Shown here: positions 36,022-45,608 of the stretch, one piece after another | How positions within the stretch are numbered: the stretch's first letter is position 1 | Layout: each line of letters opens with the position of its first letter | Origin: Gottfriedia solisilvae | GTDB lineage: Bacteria > Bacillota > Bacilli > Bacillales > Bacillaceae_G | DNA: 64,000 nucleotides | Assembly (NCBI RefSeq): GCF_002128405.1 | Contig: NZ_NETJ01000005.1 | Location: 62,001 to 126,000, forward strand | Direction of reading: 5' to 3' | Made by a program: the position numbers and the translations under genes | The notes under the pieces: generated by a model | The model's database searches: none | What the model saw: only the letters and a program-made list of their open reading frames with translations | What the model was told of the DNA's origin: nothing

Positions 36022-36053
36022 GGTGCCTTTCAACTACAAAGGCACCCTTTTTT
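36022..36053. terminator. Duplicated terminator beyond the repeat element
   Basis: GGTGCCTTT..AAAGGCACC is followed by seven T residues. Stem, loop start (CAACTA) and tail repeat the terminator at 35838-35867, 184 bp away. It lies between the subtilase gene and the convergent acyltransferase gene. Confidence 0.88.
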
Positions 36054-36054
36054 G

Positions 36055-37953
36055 TTATTTAAATGATTCGATTGCATTTTTTATCAATGACGCATAAACC
36101 TTTGCGCCTTCAGGTTTTAAGTGTACACCGTCTGATTCGAAATAAGAATTATGATTTGCACTTGCTTTATACCAATCTACAACCTTTGTATTCTTTGAAA
36201 AGTTACTTGAGACTTCTTTAAAATTCTTATTAACAATTGACTCCCATTGTCTAGGTACTCGAGTATTTACAAATAGTATTTTTTTGTCACCTAAGGATTT
36301 AATTACTGAAATCATCTGTTTCTTTGTAAAAGCACCATTGGTTCCTAATTCAATGATGACTACTTCACCTAAGCTGTTCGTTTTCTGTAATTGTTGGATA
36401 ATCTTAGGCGCATCAGCAAACTGTCGACCTATTTTTGCATCTGCTTTAAGCGTTGGATAAGACTTTTGCAGATAAGGTATTGCATTGATGACAACAGAAT
36501 CTCCAATGATCGTAATCGATTGTTTCTTTTTCGTTGTTTTATTATTATTTGTTACCGGTTTATTTGTAGAATGACCGATTTGACTATGTTGATTTGGCTT
36601 TGATGTATGTTCATCACGATCAACGATAGGAGTTTTATGAGGTTTAGGTTTCATCTTCTCTTTTTCAACAATTTGTGAGGATTGCTTCGGTAAATTTTGA
36701 ATCGCTTCGATTTCAGAACTTGCCTTTGCTCCATTTGCACCAGGAAGTGATGATATTCCAAAACTAGATATTGCAATTAAAAGAATAAAGGAGCTAATAA
36801 CAATAAGATGTTTAAGGCAAATATCCTTCATTTTTAATTGGCCAGAACGTACTTTTCCCCAAATTAATTCCAATTTCCCTTTTCGAATTGGGTCTTCAAT
36901 AAATCGGTAAGATAAAGCAGCAAGACCGAATATTAATATAACTTGAAATGAAACTCTTATAAAAGAGATTTCACCTGTATCAATTTTGGGTGTAAATAAG
37001 ATAATGACAGGGAAATGCCATAAATAAATTCCGTAAGAACGTAAACCAACCCATTTTAAAGGTCTCATTGCTAGCGCTCGACCAATTATACTTGCTGGAT
37101 GAGCAAGTGAGGCTATTAGCATAGCGGTAGAGATTGATAGTAAAAACATTCCACCCTGATAGAGGAAACTGTCGTATTGATTTGTCTTACATACCATACA
37201 TATAAAAATAATTAATCCAAAAAATCCCATGATATCTAATGTTATTCGACCAGATGCTGAGATTTTATTTGTTAGCTTTCGACTTGGCCACATCATAGCC
37301 AAGGCTGCTCCAATTAAAAGAGAAAATGCTCTTGTGTCCGTTCCGTAATACACTCTGCTTGGATCACTTCCAGGTACAAATAGTAATGCCATTAACAGTG
37401 CGGAAATGATCGCTCCAGTGATTGTTACTAAGAATAGTAAACTCTTACGCTTCATAAAACGTAATCCTATTAAAATAATAATCGGCCATAGAATATAGAA
37501 CTGTTCTTCGACAGCTAGGGACCAAAAATGATTGAGTAAAGATGGTGGACCAAATGATTCAAAGTATGATAAATCATGAAAAATATACCACCAATTACTG
37601 TAATAAAATACTGCCGCAATGGAATCTTGTTTTAAGCTTGAAATGAGGGATGGCTGAAATATGGAAACTGTTGCAATGACTACAAGGATTAATGTAAACA
37701 TACCAGGTAACAGCCTCTTTGCTCGACGAATCCAGAAATTTTTCAAGTCTATTTTCTTAGTGATACTCCATTCTGCTATTAATAAATCAGTAATTAAATA
37801 GCCAGAAAGGACAAAAAAAACAGTTACACCAAGGAACCCTCCTGAGGTACCAGGTAAATTTAAATGATATGCAATGACAGAGAGTACAGCTAGCGCTCTA
37901 AGACCATCCAAACCGGGCATATAGCGAAATTGTTTTTTTGCTGAATTAGACAT
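36055..37953 (-). CDS. oatA: Peptidoglycan/lipoteichoic acid O-acetyltransferase (OatA)
   Basis: A 632-residue two-part protein. The N-terminal 400 residues are an acyltransferase-3 membrane domain of about eleven helices (MPGLDGLRALAVLSVIAYHL, GGFLGVTVFFVLSGYLITDLL). After a lysine/proline-rich linker comes an extracellular SGNH-type esterase/transferase domain: TIIGDSVVINA with the nucleophile Ser, GTNG, and DGVHLKPEG with the catalytic Asp and His. OatA acetylates the C6 hydroxyl of muramic acid and gives lysozyme resistance. It lies downstream of sigV and rsiV, the same order as in B. subtilis. A weak terminator and 226 bp separate it from rsiV, so read-through or its own promoter is needed. 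Confidence 0.94.
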   Translation of the reverse strand: MSNSAKKQFRYMPGLDGLRALAVLSVIAYHLNLPGTSGGFLGVTVFFVLSGYLITDLLIAEWSITKKIDLKNFWIRRAKRLLPGMFTLILVVIATVSIFQPSLISSLKQDSIAAVFYYSNWWYIFHDLSYFESFGPPSLLNHFWSLAVEEQFYILWPIIILIGLRFMKRKSLLFLVTITGAIISALLMALLFVPGSDPSRVYYGTDTRAFSLLIGAALAMMWPSRKLTNKISASGRITLDIMGFFGLIIFICMVCKTNQYDSFLYQGGMFLLSISTAMLIASLAHPASIIGRALAMRPLKWVGLRSYGIYLWHFPVIILFTPKIDTGEISFIRVSFQVILIFGLAALSYRFIEDPIRKGKLELIWGKVRSGQLKMKDICLKHLIVISSFILLIAISSFGISSLPGANGAKASSEIEAIQNLPKQSSQIVEKEKMKPKPHKTPIVDRDEHTSKPNQHSQIGHSTNKPVTNNNKTTKKKQSITIIGDSVVINAIPYLQKSYPTLKADAKIGRQFADAPKIIQQLQKTNSLGEVVIIELGTNGAFTKKQMISVIKSLGDKKILFVNTRVPRQWESIVNKNFKEVSSNFSKNTKVVDWYKASANHNSYFESDGVHLKPEGAKVYASLIKNAIESFK

Positions 37954-38135
37954 GATTGTAACCTCTGTGAATTAATACTTCGTAAATGATTGATCGATTA
38001 AGTTGCGTAGTTTTAATTTTTTTTCCTGTAATCATTGTGTTAACCATTACCAGTAACCCCTTCCCATTTTTAAATTAATATGTAAGCCATCTCTTTTTTT
38101 ATAGGCTTAATTTATATTTGTAAATCGCCGAAAAT

Positions 38136-38165
38136 AGAGCCAAATCTCAAATGAGAAAGGCTCCT
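38136..38165 (-). terminator. Terminator-like hairpin between rsiV and oatA
   Basis: AGAGCC and AGGCTCCT pair around an inner TCTC/GAGA stem. On the minus strand ATTTTC follows, a short T-tract. It may partially end sigV-rsiV transcripts before oatA. Confidence 0.6.
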
Positions 38166-38179
38166 AAAAGTTAAAACAT

Positions 38180-39058
38180 CTATCTAATGTAATGGTTGCC
38201 AACTAATATATTTGCAAGAATGTTGGTCGGGATAATGAATTCAACGACGCCCATATACCCAGGAGCAACTTCATATTTATCAAATGAAATAACTAATTTG
38301 TAATCTTTATTAATATAAAAATTTTGATTTTCTTTAATGCTTACAAATGGATCAATTGAATAGTCAAGATTTGCTTCAGGTATCCAATAAATTTTACCTT
38401 CATCTTTATTCATTTGGTCAATCATTTGTTCCTTGATATTTTTGTTAATGATGTCTATATATGATTTGTCTTTAAACAGAATAGGTAATGATAATAAAAT
38501 TTCTTTTTTCTTATCGATCGTATCGAATTTCATGGTAGTTGAGGATGAGGCAGCTGTATTTACAACATATCTTTCAATCGATAAAATGTCTTCATTGTCT
38601 GTTTTTACTTCATATCCACTATCAACCCCAAGATGTGCCTCTGTGGAGTTTTTCTCTAGTGATGAAATTTCTTTCTTAAATTTCTCATACAGCTTTTGAT
38701 TTTCTTTTAAATATTTCTGATTTAGACTTTGCTCAAGATCTTTATTTTTTAAATTTGAAACTGATGGTACTTTTATATTTACTTTATAAGTAGGTTCGTT
38801 AACAGTATATTCAGTAAAAGTCAGTACTTTAACTACATTTCTTAATACTGGAAAATTTGATAAAGACTTCGCAAATGTTGGACTTGTATTTAAAGAAAGG
38901 ACGAATACTGCTGCAGCAGTAAGCCCGGTAACTGATTTGATCGGGAAACGTCGTCTTGACTTAGAACGTTGGATTGCATTTTTAACAATCTCATCTAAAT
39001 CATTAGGTAATGGTACGTTTTTATAGTCTGATCTTAATTTTTCTAATTGTTTATCCAC
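38180..39058 (-). CDS. rsiV: Anti-sigma-V factor RsiV
   Basis: A 292-residue protein. The N-terminal 45 residues are the cytoplasmic sigma-binding part, then comes one membrane helix (VTGLTAAAVFVLSLNTSPTFA). The extracellular region matches the DUF3298/DUF4163 fold of RsiV, which binds lysozyme directly and is then cut by signal peptidase and RasP to release SigV. TFAKS after the membrane helix would fit a signal-peptidase site. It starts at a GTG with AGGAGGT eight bases upstream and lies 25 bp behind sigV. Assignment rests on domain layout and the sigV/oatA neighbours. Confidence 0.9.
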   Translation of the reverse strand: MDKQLEKLRSDYKNVPLPNDLDEIVKNAIQRSKSRRRFPIKSVTGLTAAAVFVLSLNTSPTFAKSLSNFPVLRNVVKVLTFTEYTVNEPTYKVNIKVPSVSNLKNKDLEQSLNQKYLKENQKLYEKFKKEISSLEKNSTEAHLGVDSGYEVKTDNEDILSIERYVVNTAASSSTTMKFDTIDKKKEILLSLPILFKDKSYIDIINKNIKEQMIDQMNKDEGKIYWIPEANLDYSIDPFVSIKENQNFYINKDYKLVISFDKYEVAPGYMGVVEFIIPTNILANILVGNHYIR

Positions 39059-39083
39059 CCAAATTAACCTCCTAAAAAGAAAT

Positions 39084-39569
39084 TCAGTTCATTTTAATTC
39101 GGAGTAATTCTAAAGCTTTATATAATCGAGTTTTAATTGTATTTGGACTTTCTTTTAGTATTTCTGCAACTTCTTCTATTTTTAAATCTTCGAAATAACG
39201 AAGGATAATTACACTTTTATATTTTGGTGGTAGTGCTTCTAGTGATCTTTCTAAGTCGATATTTGTATAATGATCATTTATCCCTGAAGAATATGACTGG
39301 ATTGTTTCTTCATCAACTACCACAAGTCTTTTTTGTTTTCGTAAAAAATCTAATGAAGTATTAATGACAATTCTATAAAACCAACTTTTTAAAGATTGTT
39401 CCTTTTTTAAATTATTTTTTGAGGAAATGGCTTTTTGTATAGAATCTTGTAATATATCAATTGCATCATTTGAGTTTTTGACATAACCATATGCTAATCG
39501 ATAAAAGTCATCTTTATTATTCATGATAAAATCTACAAGTTCCTTTTCTAAGTTTGAATTCCCCTTCAT
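39084..39569 (-). CDS. sigV: ECF RNA polymerase sigma factor SigV
   Basis: A 161-residue group 4 sigma factor. Region 2 (YRLAYGYVKNSNDAIDILQD) recognises the -10 element, and region 4 (LPPKYKSVIILRYFEDLKIEEVAEIL) the -35. The first gene of the sigV-rsiV-oatA set, it turns on lysozyme-resistance genes when RsiV is destroyed. AAGGAG precedes the start. An ECF-type promoter directly upstream suggests autoregulation. Confidence 0.92.
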   Translation of the reverse strand: MKGNSNLEKELVDFIMNNKDDFYRLAYGYVKNSNDAIDILQDSIQKAISSKNNLKKEQSLKSWFYRIVINTSLDFLRKQKRLVVVDEETIQSYSSGINDHYTNIDLERSLEALPPKYKSVIILRYFEDLKIEEVAEILKESPNTIKTRLYKALELLRIKMN

Positions 39570-39619
39570 GCTTAAAGAGCTCCTTTTTTTAGATACGTAT
39601 CAGAAGGTATTACATAATA

Positions 39620-39648
39620 AAGACGTATACCTATTGAAAAAAGTTTGA
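39620..39648 (-). promoter_or_regulatory. ECF-type (SigV) autoregulatory promoter
   Basis: On the minus strand CAAAC is followed 17 bases later by CGTCTT, close to the ECF pattern AAC-N16/17-CGTC. It lies about 50 bp upstream of sigV. The rest of the 400-bp gap to the antiporter gene is very AT-rich with poly-A tracts; I see no other feature. Confidence 0.65.
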
Positions 39649-39977
39649 AAAAAAATAAAAAAATTTAATTTTGTTCATTATTTTTTATGCTCAGGATTGA
39701 GCGGCCTAAACTAGTATAACGATGTGAAACTCATTCGTAAACAGGTTCAGAGTATTTATTTAAAAAGTTATAATAAAAAAGTTTTTTTCAGAAAAAAGCT
39801 AAGTGGTAAGTAGTTGAACGTAAAAAAATGGAATATTATTAGAAGTTTTTCCAAATCCTATTACGTAGTAGATGAATGCTCAGTAACATTTAAGTGTGTC
39901 AATTCTTTACGTAAATAGTTTTTCTGAAATAGCGAAATTTAGGGATTAAACCTAATTTTTTAAGGGTGGGTATTTAT

Positions 39978-41105
39978 ATGCTTATTTTTCAACTTGCCAT
40001 TATTTTAATCGCTTCAAAAATAGCTGGGGATCTAAGTGTTCGATTAAAGCAGCCTTCAGTTTTAGGTAAGCTTTTAATAGGAATTGTTTTAGGTCCCACT
40101 GTATTAGGTATTATAGAAGATACAGAAGTGCTAAAAGAAATTAGTAATATCGGGGTTATTTTGCTAATGTTTATTGCTGGATTAGAAACTGATATAGAGG
40201 AATTTAAACGAACAGGAAAAGCATCTGCAGCTGTAGGAGTCGGGGGAATTCTAATTCCGTTTGCTTTAGGGTATTTTACAGGGATATATATGAATCTTAA
40301 TCCTATTCAAGCAAGTTTTTTAGGTTTGCTACTATCAGCAACAAGCGTTAGTATTTCCGTACAAGTTTTAAAAGAGATGGATCGATTAAAGTCTCGTGAA
40401 GGAGCGACTATATTAGGGGCAGCAGTTATTGATGATATACTTGTCATCTTGGCGTTAGCGTTTTTAATGAGTTTAGCTGGTGGAGACGTAAATTTAACGA
40501 AGGTCATTTTAAAGAAAGTAATATTTTTTGTTTGCGCGATTGTTGTAGGATGGAAATTTGTACCGTTTTTTCTTAGGAAGTTTTCAAGCTTGCGAGTGAC
40601 TGAAACAGTTATTTCTTCAGCACTAATCATTTGTTTTATTTATGCGTATTTAGCAGAATATACAGGAGTAGCAGCGATTATTGGATCTTACATTGCAGGA
40701 GTAGCGATAAGTGTTACTGAATTTAAGCATGAAATTTTTGAAAAGGTAGAAACGATTAGCTACTCTATTTTTGTGCCTGTATTTTTTACTTCCATTGGGG
40801 TTGCAGTACAGTTTACCGGAATTATGGATCATATAGGATTCATAATCGTGTTAAGTTTAATTGCCATTTTATCTAAATTAATAGGATCTTCGCTAGGAGC
40901 AAAAATAACAGGCTTTTCTTGGAGAAATTCTTTAGGAATTGGCTCAGCAATGGTTTCAAGAGGTGAAGTAGCATTAATTATCGCAGCAATTGGAATTGAA
41001 AATGACTTATTAAATCAAGATTTATTTGCTGTTATTGTGATTGTCATCCTTGTTACGACAATTGTTACGCCACCAATGATGAAATCATTATTTAATAAAA
41101 AGTAA
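39978..41105 (+). CDS. Cation:proton antiporter, CPA2 family (Na+/H+ exchanger domain)
   Basis: A 375-residue membrane protein of about twelve helices. It has the family opening (KIAGDLSVRLKQPSVLGKLLIGIVLGP), GLETDIEEFK, and the ion-binding helix ATILGAAVIDDILVILALAF with the paired acidic residues near 157. The C-terminal soluble TrkA domain of KefB-type proteins is lacking, so it is a short NapA/YjbQ-like form. The ATG at 39978 follows AAGGGTGGG; an in-frame GTG at 39966 falls inside that site. Monocistronic, with a terminator downstream. The ion (Na+ or K+) is not determined. Confidence 0.88.
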   Translation: MLIFQLAIILIASKIAGDLSVRLKQPSVLGKLLIGIVLGPTVLGIIEDTEVLKEISNIGVILLMFIAGLETDIEEFKRTGKASAAVGVGGILIPFALGYFTGIYMNLNPIQASFLGLLLSATSVSISVQVLKEMDRLKSREGATILGAAVIDDILVILALAFLMSLAGGDVNLTKVILKKVIFFVCAIVVGWKFVPFFLRKFSSLRVTETVISSALIICFIYAYLAEYTGVAAIIGSYIAGVAISVTEFKHEIFEKVETISYSIFVPVFFTSIGVAVQFTGIMDHIGFIIVLSLIAILSKLIGSSLGAKITGFSWRNSLGIGSAMVSRGEVALIIAAIGIENDLLNQDLFAVIVIVILVTTIVTPPMMKSLFNKK

Positions 41106-41168
41106 ATTTCATTACCATTTCATATTCAGGCTTACAACTATAGATGTTGGATACTAGGATTTCAATGT

Positions 41169-41196
41169 AGCATTACAATTTATTGTAATGCTTTTT
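41169..41196 (+). terminator. Intrinsic terminator after the antiporter gene
   Basis: AGCATTACAA and TTGTAATGCT form a 10-bp stem with a tetraloop-size loop and five T residues. Confidence 0.88.
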
Positions 41197-41283
41197 AAAT
41201 TGACCTTGTGATACAGAAAAAAGAAATTGATAATGGAAATAGTGATAAAATCATCAGCAAAAGCACTATTTGGAGGTTCAAGT

Positions 41284-41811
41284 ATGAATGACATTCAATT
41301 TTCACCATTTCCTAATTTATCTACCAATCGATTAATTTTAAGACAAATGCATAATGATGATAAAAAAGCGATTTTTGCACTACGTTCTGATAAAAACGTA
41401 TCAGAATTTATCGATCGACCAATAGCAAATTCAATTGATGATGCTCTAGAGTATATTGAGATGATCAATGATGGTATTGAACAAAATAAATGGATTCTAT
41501 GGGCTATCACATTGAAAGACTCCGATGATTTAATTGGGACAATCTGTCTATGGAATTTTTCAACGGATCAATTAAAAGGAGAAATTGGGTATGAGCTTTC
41601 ACCAATTTTTCAAGGAAAAGGTATTATGCAAGAAGCATTACAAACTGTAATAGAATTTGGTTTTGAAGATTTAAATTTACGAAGCATTGAAGGAATAGTA
41701 AATGAAAAGAATGAAAAGTCGATTCAACTTTTAGAGAAAAATCAATTTTTCAAATGTGAAGTGATTGATGAGGCGAAGTCCACTTCAATTATTTATACAC
41801 TAACAAGGTAA
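41284..41811 (+). CDS. GNAT acetyltransferase, RimJ/RimL type
   Basis: A 175-residue N-acetyltransferase. The RimJ/RimL pattern is clear: LSTNRLILRQMHNDDKKAIF at the start, WAITLKDSDDLIGTICLWNF, then GEIGYELSPIFQGKGIMQEA with the acetyl-CoA loop (QGKGIM), and NEKSIQLLEKNQF near the end. Relatives acetylate ribosomal-protein N-termini, antibiotics or small amines; the substrate here is unknown. GGAGGT lies seven bases before the ATG at 41284, which excludes the longer frame from 41227. A single gene. Confidence 0.88.
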   Translation: MNDIQFSPFPNLSTNRLILRQMHNDDKKAIFALRSDKNVSEFIDRPIANSIDDALEYIEMINDGIEQNKWILWAITLKDSDDLIGTICLWNFSTDQLKGEIGYELSPIFQGKGIMQEALQTVIEFGFEDLNLRSIEGIVNEKNEKSIQLLEKNQFFKCEVIDEAKSTSIIYTLTR

Positions 41812-41949
41812 CCTCTAATATTTACATATTAATAGAATAAACTAGAAAACTTAAATAATTTTTATTTTATTTTGAATATTCTAATATAAATATATTTTGG
41901 GGTGTTTATGTATTGTCGAATTATTTATTAGGGCATATTCACCAGTAAA

Positions 41950-41964
41950 TGTAAGTGTTTACAA
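41950..41964. promoter_or_regulatory. Operator-like palindrome upstream of the nucleotidase gene
   Basis: TGTAAGTGTTTACAA, followed by ACTTAC, differs at two positions from the perfect palindrome at 48897-48912. It also matches the CcpA cre consensus except for one central base (TG for CG). It lies 58 bp upstream of a TATAAT (42023-42028) that is a plausible -10 for the nucleotidase gene. Confidence 0.45.
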
Positions 41965-42107
41965 TACTTACTATTAAAACTTCATAGAATTTTAACTATT
42001 TTTTAAAAATATTAATTGTTTATTATAATCAATGCAAGTTATAATTTAAAGCGTTGGGAAAATAGTAATATATCACAAAATAGTTATCAGAGGGAGAAAG
42101 TGTAAAT

Positions 42108-44840
42108 ATGTCTAAACGTGTAACATTATCAAGTTCTTTCAGTAAGATCGTTGCGACAGCATTAACTTTTGCTACAATTGCGACACCGTTTACAAATGTA
42201 AAAGCTGAAGAAACATCAGCTCCTGCAGCAATTGATTTACAGATTTTAGAAACAACGGATTTACATGATAACATCATGGCTTACGATTACTACAAAGATA
42301 CACCAGTATTAGATTATGGTTATACAAAAACAGCTACGTTAATTAACAAGGCTAGACAAGAAAGTGAAAATAGTCTTCTATTTGATGCTGGAGATACAAT
42401 TCAAGGTAATCCAATGGCAGATTATGTAGCGAAAGTAAAAGGTTTGTCTGACACAGAAGTGCACCCGATGATCAAAGCTATGAATATACAAAAATATGAT
42501 GTAGCTACATTTGGTAATCATGAGTTTAACTATGGTTTAGATTATGCTAAAAAAGTAACTGGTAAAGCAGAATTCCCATATATAAATGCAAATATTTATA
42601 ATGCTAAAACTGGTGAAAATGAATTTACACCTTATGTAATCTTAGATAAAACATTTAAAGATGCAAATGGAAATGCACAAAAAGTAAAAGTTGGTGTAAT
42701 TGGATTTGCTCCTCCACAAATTATGGATTGGGACAAAGACAATTTAACTGGAAAAGTAACAGCAAAAGATATGGTAAAAACTGCACAAGAATTTATTCCA
42801 AAAGTAAAAGCTGCTGGTGCTGATATCGTTGTAGCACTTGTTCACTCAGGTTGTGACGTAGCAACTGCTGGTCTAGAAAATGCAGAAAATGCTGTATACG
42901 ACCTAAGTAAGGTTGAAGGAATTAATGCAATTCTTTTTGGTCATAAACACACGAACTTCCCAGGTGCTGCGGAGTTTAATGGTAAAGAAGGAATCGATAA
43001 CACAATTGGAACAATTAACGGAGTACCTGCTGTAGAAGCTGGTTTCTGGGGTAACAATTTAGGTGTTATGAAACTAACTTTAACGCCAGATGAAAATGGT
43101 AAATACACAAAAGTTGAAGCAAAGGGTTCACAATTACGTCCAGTATATGATGCAACAAATAAGAAAAGCTTAGCTGACGAAGATCCTGCAATTGTAAACG
43201 CTGTTAAAGAATACCACGAAGGAACTTTAGCTTACGTTCGTGGGAAAATCGGTATGACTAGCGCACCAATGTACAGCTACTTTGCACGTGTACAAGATGA
43301 TCCTACGATTCAAATTGTAAACAATGCACAAACTTGGTTTGCAAAAGACTTTATTGCTAAAAACTTACCTGAATATAAAGATGTACCAGTATTATCTGCA
43401 GCGGCACCGTTTAAATCAGGCCGTGGCGGAGCAAATGACTATACAAGTATCCAAACTGGTGAACTTTCAATTAAATCTGCGAATGATTTATACTTATTCC
43501 CGAATACATTGAAAGCAGTAGAATTAACTGGAGCACAAGTAAAAGATTGGTTAGAAATGAGTGCAGGTCAATTTAAACAAATTGATCCAGCTTCTAGCAC
43601 TGCACAAGAACTAGTGGATAACACATTCCCTGGTTATAACTATGATGTAATTGATGGTGTTACGTATCAAGTAGATGTAACAAAACCTGCGAAATACAAA
43701 GCAAACGGTGATGTATTAAATGCTAATGCAAGCCGAATTGTAAATTTAGAATTTAATGGTCAACCAATTAAAGAAGATCAAAAATTTATTATCGTTACGA
43801 ATAACTACCGTGCAAGTGGTGGAGGAAACTTCCCAGGCTTAAAAGGTGGAAAAGCAAAAGTAGTAATCGATACAATTGAAGAAAACCGTACTGTATTAAT
43901 GAACTATATCGAAAAACAAGGTGTAGTAAACCCATCTGCAGACAAAAACTGGATGATCGCACCAATCGCTGGTAATCCGGAAGTAACTTTTAAATCTGCT
44001 ACAGATGCGAAAAATGTTTTATCTGATTCTGCTCACATCACTTATAAAGGTGAAGCATCTGAATTAGGCGTAACTTGGGGATTATATGCTTACAATACAA
44101 ACTTAACAGTAGACCAAGTAAGTGATTTATCAAAAACTATTTCTGGTAAAACAATTGCTAATGCAACTGTAACTGTAAAAGCAGGAGACAAGACTGTAGG
44201 TACTGGTACTGCCGATGCAAAAGGTGCATTCTCAATTAAAATTGCTCCTCAAAAGGCTGGTACGACATTAGTCATTACAGCAACTGCTGGTGCAACAACA
44301 ACTTCAGTTAATGCAGTAGTTGTTAAAAAAGCAACTGATACAACAGCACCTGCTAAACCAGTTGTGAACCCAGTCTACAATAAATCAACAGTTGTAACTG
44401 GAACAACAGAGAAATATGCTTATATTACGATTAAAGTTGGAAATAAAGAAATTGCTACAGGTAGAGCTAATTCGAAAGGTGCTTTTGCGGTTAAAATTAG
44501 TGCACAACGTACAGGTACTGTTCTAAGCGTAACTGCTAAAGACGGATTAGGTAACACAAGTGCAGCAACTAATGTTGTTGTAAAGGATGGAACGCCACCG
44601 GCAGCTCCTATTATTACTCAAACAATCACTCATGGTACAACAGTGATCACAGGCAAAGGGGAAAAAGGTTCAACAGTAACAGTTAAAGTTGGATCAAAAG
44701 TAATTGCTACTGGTAAAGTAACAACACAAGGAACATTCAAAGTGAAAATTCCGAAACAAAAACGTGGAGTTACTTTATTAATTTCTTTAACTGATGCGGC
44801 GAAAAATCAAAGTGTTGTAGTAAAGAAAGTAGTTAAATAA
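42108..44840 (+). CDS. Secreted 2',3'-cyclic-nucleotide 2'-phosphodiesterase/3'-nucleotidase
   Basis: A 910-residue protein. A signal peptide ends near VKAEE. Next is a calcineurin-like metallophosphatase domain with LQILETTDLHDN (metal Asp and His), DAGDTIQGN, FGNHEFNYG and GHKHTN, then a 5'-nucleotidase C-terminal domain (about 360-600). The last 230 residues are three Ig-like repeats, each with a TVKVGxKxIATGxxxxxGxF pattern, likely wall- or matrix-binding. This is the CpdB/YfkN type, which scavenges phosphate and nucleosides from extracellular cyclic nucleotides. It lacks an LPXTG sorting signal. GGGAGAAAG precedes the start, and a strong terminator follows. Confidence 0.93.
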   Translation: MSKRVTLSSSFSKIVATALTFATIATPFTNVKAEETSAPAAIDLQILETTDLHDNIMAYDYYKDTPVLDYGYTKTATLINKARQESENSLLFDAGDTIQGNPMADYVAKVKGLSDTEVHPMIKAMNIQKYDVATFGNHEFNYGLDYAKKVTGKAEFPYINANIYNAKTGENEFTPYVILDKTFKDANGNAQKVKVGVIGFAPPQIMDWDKDNLTGKVTAKDMVKTAQEFIPKVKAAGADIVVALVHSGCDVATAGLENAENAVYDLSKVEGINAILFGHKHTNFPGAAEFNGKEGIDNTIGTINGVPAVEAGFWGNNLGVMKLTLTPDENGKYTKVEAKGSQLRPVYDATNKKSLADEDPAIVNAVKEYHEGTLAYVRGKIGMTSAPMYSYFARVQDDPTIQIVNNAQTWFAKDFIAKNLPEYKDVPVLSAAAPFKSGRGGANDYTSIQTGELSIKSANDLYLFPNTLKAVELTGAQVKDWLEMSAGQFKQIDPASSTAQELVDNTFPGYNYDVIDGVTYQVDVTKPAKYKANGDVLNANASRIVNLEFNGQPIKEDQKFIIVTNNYRASGGGNFPGLKGGKAKVVIDTIEENRTVLMNYIEKQGVVNPSADKNWMIAPIAGNPEVTFKSATDAKNVLSDSAHITYKGEASELGVTWGLYAYNTNLTVDQVSDLSKTISGKTIANATVTVKAGDKTVGTGTADAKGAFSIKIAPQKAGTTLVITATAGATTTSVNAVVVKKATDTTAPAKPVVNPVYNKSTVVTGTTEKYAYITIKVGNKEIATGRANSKGAFAVKISAQRTGTVLSVTAKDGLGNTSAATNVVVKDGTPPAAPIITQTITHGTTVITGKGEKGSTVTVKVGSKVIATGKVTTQGTFKVKIPKQKRGVTLLISLTDAAKNQSVVVKKVVK

Positions 44841-44845
44841 TAATC

Positions 44846-44893
44846 AAGAGCCGAATCCAGTGTCTATTAGACAGAAGGATTCGGCTCTTTTTT
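44846..44893. terminator. Terminator between convergent genes
   Basis: AAGAGCCGAATCC and GGATTCGGCTCTTTTTT pair with an inner TGTCT/AGACA stem and end in six T residues. It overlaps the last bases of the convergent DUF2238 gene. Confidence 0.92.
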
Positions 44894-45512
44894 AATCTCG
44901 AAAAGGTGTTAAATATTTATTATGCCATTTTGATAAAATTAATAAAGCAATAATGGAGCCAATTAAGGTCAAACTCATATCCCACTGTGCATCCCAAATA
45001 TCTCCCTGCATTCCAACAAATTGCTTCGCTTCCTTATTACCAGACCGAATAGCCGAATAAATCCACTCAATTATTTCATATAAAGCTGAAATTGATAATG
45101 AGATAGAAAGAGTTAACCAAACGATCCAATTTCTTTTTAATAACGTTTTTCGTATTAAAATTTCTCTAATCACAATGGCGATAAACCCTTTAAAAAAATG
45201 TCCAAAACGATCATAATGATTCCGACTTAAATCAAATGCATCTTTAATCCAATTAAATAAAGGAACGTCATCGTAAGTATAATGACCACCGATAAACGTC
45301 AAAATTGATAAAATTGCAATAATCACATATGAAAGATTAGTAAACTTGAACTTATGATAAACCACTAATACTACAATACATCCCACCACAGCAGGCAGTA
45401 CTTCTAATACCCAAATAAAATATCCCGATGGTCTAATAACAGACCATATGAAAACAGCACTAACGATCAATAATAAAAACAAATGGACTCTCTTGTGATG
45501 GCTCTCCAACAA
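44892..45512 (-). CDS. DUF2238 (YjdF-type) membrane protein
   Basis: A 206-residue integral membrane protein with about six helices. It has the family segments GGHYTYDDVPLFNWIKDAFD, NHYDRFGHFFKGF and ALYEIIEWI, and ends with QGDIWDAQWDMSLTLIGSII. The conserved His/Asp/Glu residues near the membrane edge suggest a VanZ-like fold, but function is unknown. It starts at a TTG with GTGGAGTGA upstream. It is the last gene before the tandem repeat array. Confidence 0.85.
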   Translation of the reverse strand: MLESHHKRVHLFLLLIVSAVFIWSVIRPSGYFIWVLEVLPAVVGCIVVLVVYHKFKFTNLSYVIIAILSILTFIGGHYTYDDVPLFNWIKDAFDLSRNHYDRFGHFFKGFIAIVIREILIRKTLLKRNWIVWLTLSISLSISALYEIIEWIYSAIRSGNKEAKQFVGMQGDIWDAQWDMSLTLIGSIIALLILSKWHNKYLTPFRD

Positions 45513-45608
45513 ATCTCACTCCACGAATAACTTTAATATATACAGTATGAGAAAAATCTGCTCATTCAATACAAAACTGGATATATATAGTTAAAAGTAG
45601 TTAAAATA

